Source: Durusdinium trenchii
Taxonomy: Eukaryota; Sar; Dinophyceae; Suessiales; Symbiodiniaceae
Assembly: GCA_963970005.1 (NCBI GenBank)
Contig: CAXAMN010027406.1
Span: 321,456-385,455, forward strand
Direction of reading: 5' to 3'
Length of the DNA stretch: 64,000 bases
The notes beneath the pieces are model-generated. The model made no database searches, had not been told where the DNA came from, and saw only the letters and a program-made list of their open reading frames with translations. The translations under genes and the position numbers were made by a program. Below, piece after piece: positions 63,676 to 64,000 of the stretch. Position 1 is the stretch's first letter. Every line of letters starts with the position of its first letter.

Positions 63676-64000
63676 GTTTTGGGGGGGAGAGGGACAGAGA
63701 GGTGGGGTCAACCCGAAAGTGAAAGCACCAAGGCAAGGGAACTCCCTTTTTGCCAAGTGTCAACATGTTTGTGGTTGGAGTCGGAATACTCCAAGATCTG
63801 GAAGTTCCAAGGATGAAGGGCGATCTTCAGCCCAGTGGATGGGCAGATGTTTGATCTATCCCAGATGGCCGCCATCTCCTTGATAATTACTGTACTTACA
63901 GTAATTACTCTATAGTGACATGGGCTGTGCTAGATGAATGCCATATTTGTGCACTGCGTATGCAGCATGCCATAGGCAAGATACAGCTGGTTCATTGCCA

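Noticed and set aside
1..64000. Bacterial-style features (operons, ribosome binding sites, CRISPR, insertion sequences), tRNA and rRNA genes
   Set aside because: Gene structure is clearly intron-rich eukaryotic. No cloverleaf, rRNA-like block, spacer-repeat array or transposase was found by eye on either strand.

Overview
The window reads as nuclear DNA of a dinoflagellate, most likely of the Symbiodiniaceae. Long stretches have no convincing reading frame. Short GC-rich coding islands of 30-230 bases stand out of AT-richer DNA, almost all on the + strand. They are bounded by GT, GC and probably GA donors, and most junctions read AG|G on both sides. The introns carry the CTACTAGTAG-type dispersed repeat that I know from Symbiodinium assemblies. 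I saw no rRNA, tRNA, CRISPR, bacterial operon or convincing spliced-leader sequence. A run of ten Ns at 32-41 marks a draft-assembly gap. The family-level assignment is inference.

Layout. 1-600: a hairpin-like sequence at the gap, then a 64-bp and a 50-bp tandem repeat. 600-3,430: no supported gene. 3,436-8,704: exons of a 2-oxoglutarate/Fe(II) dioxygenase of the prolyl 4-hydroxylase type (HxD motif, GG-L-Y-I-Q-P strand, HSFDLQH strand, FWIK end). The exon carrying the segment after HSFDLQH was not found. A same-strand, intronless ORF with a SWIM-type zinc finger (5,945-6,667) lies inside the long intron between them. 8,546-15,282: exons encoding about eight Sel1-like repeats, running straight on from the dioxygenase. 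16,666-63,675: about 80 short exons, nearly all starting and ending in phase 0, rich in E, K, Q, L, A and R. Together they encode a very long coiled coil interrupted by a few Pro/Ser/Gly linkers. My exon calls sum to roughly 1,600-1,700 residues for this part. I saw no convincing stop codon, so the gene probably runs past the right edge.

My reading is that one gene of more than 60 kb covers almost the whole window: an N-terminal 2OG-Fe(II) hydroxylase, a Sel1 solenoid and a giant coiled coil. Continuity is supported by matching intron phases at many junctions, including Sel1 to coiled coil (15,282 to 16,666). It is not proven, and two or more tandem genes remain possible. A plausible job is a scaffold-tethered hydroxylase whose Sel1 repeats bind partners; this is inference from domain families only.

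The introns hold most of the repeat content: a 21-bp minisatellite at 17.4 kb, seven clear CTACTAGTAG clusters (one a foldback), a second foldback family with two copies (32.7 and 49.6 kb), a 115-bp duplication near 30 kb and several microsatellites. Exon borders were placed by eye from reading frame, phase and splice dinucleotides. Where two borders were possible the entry says so.
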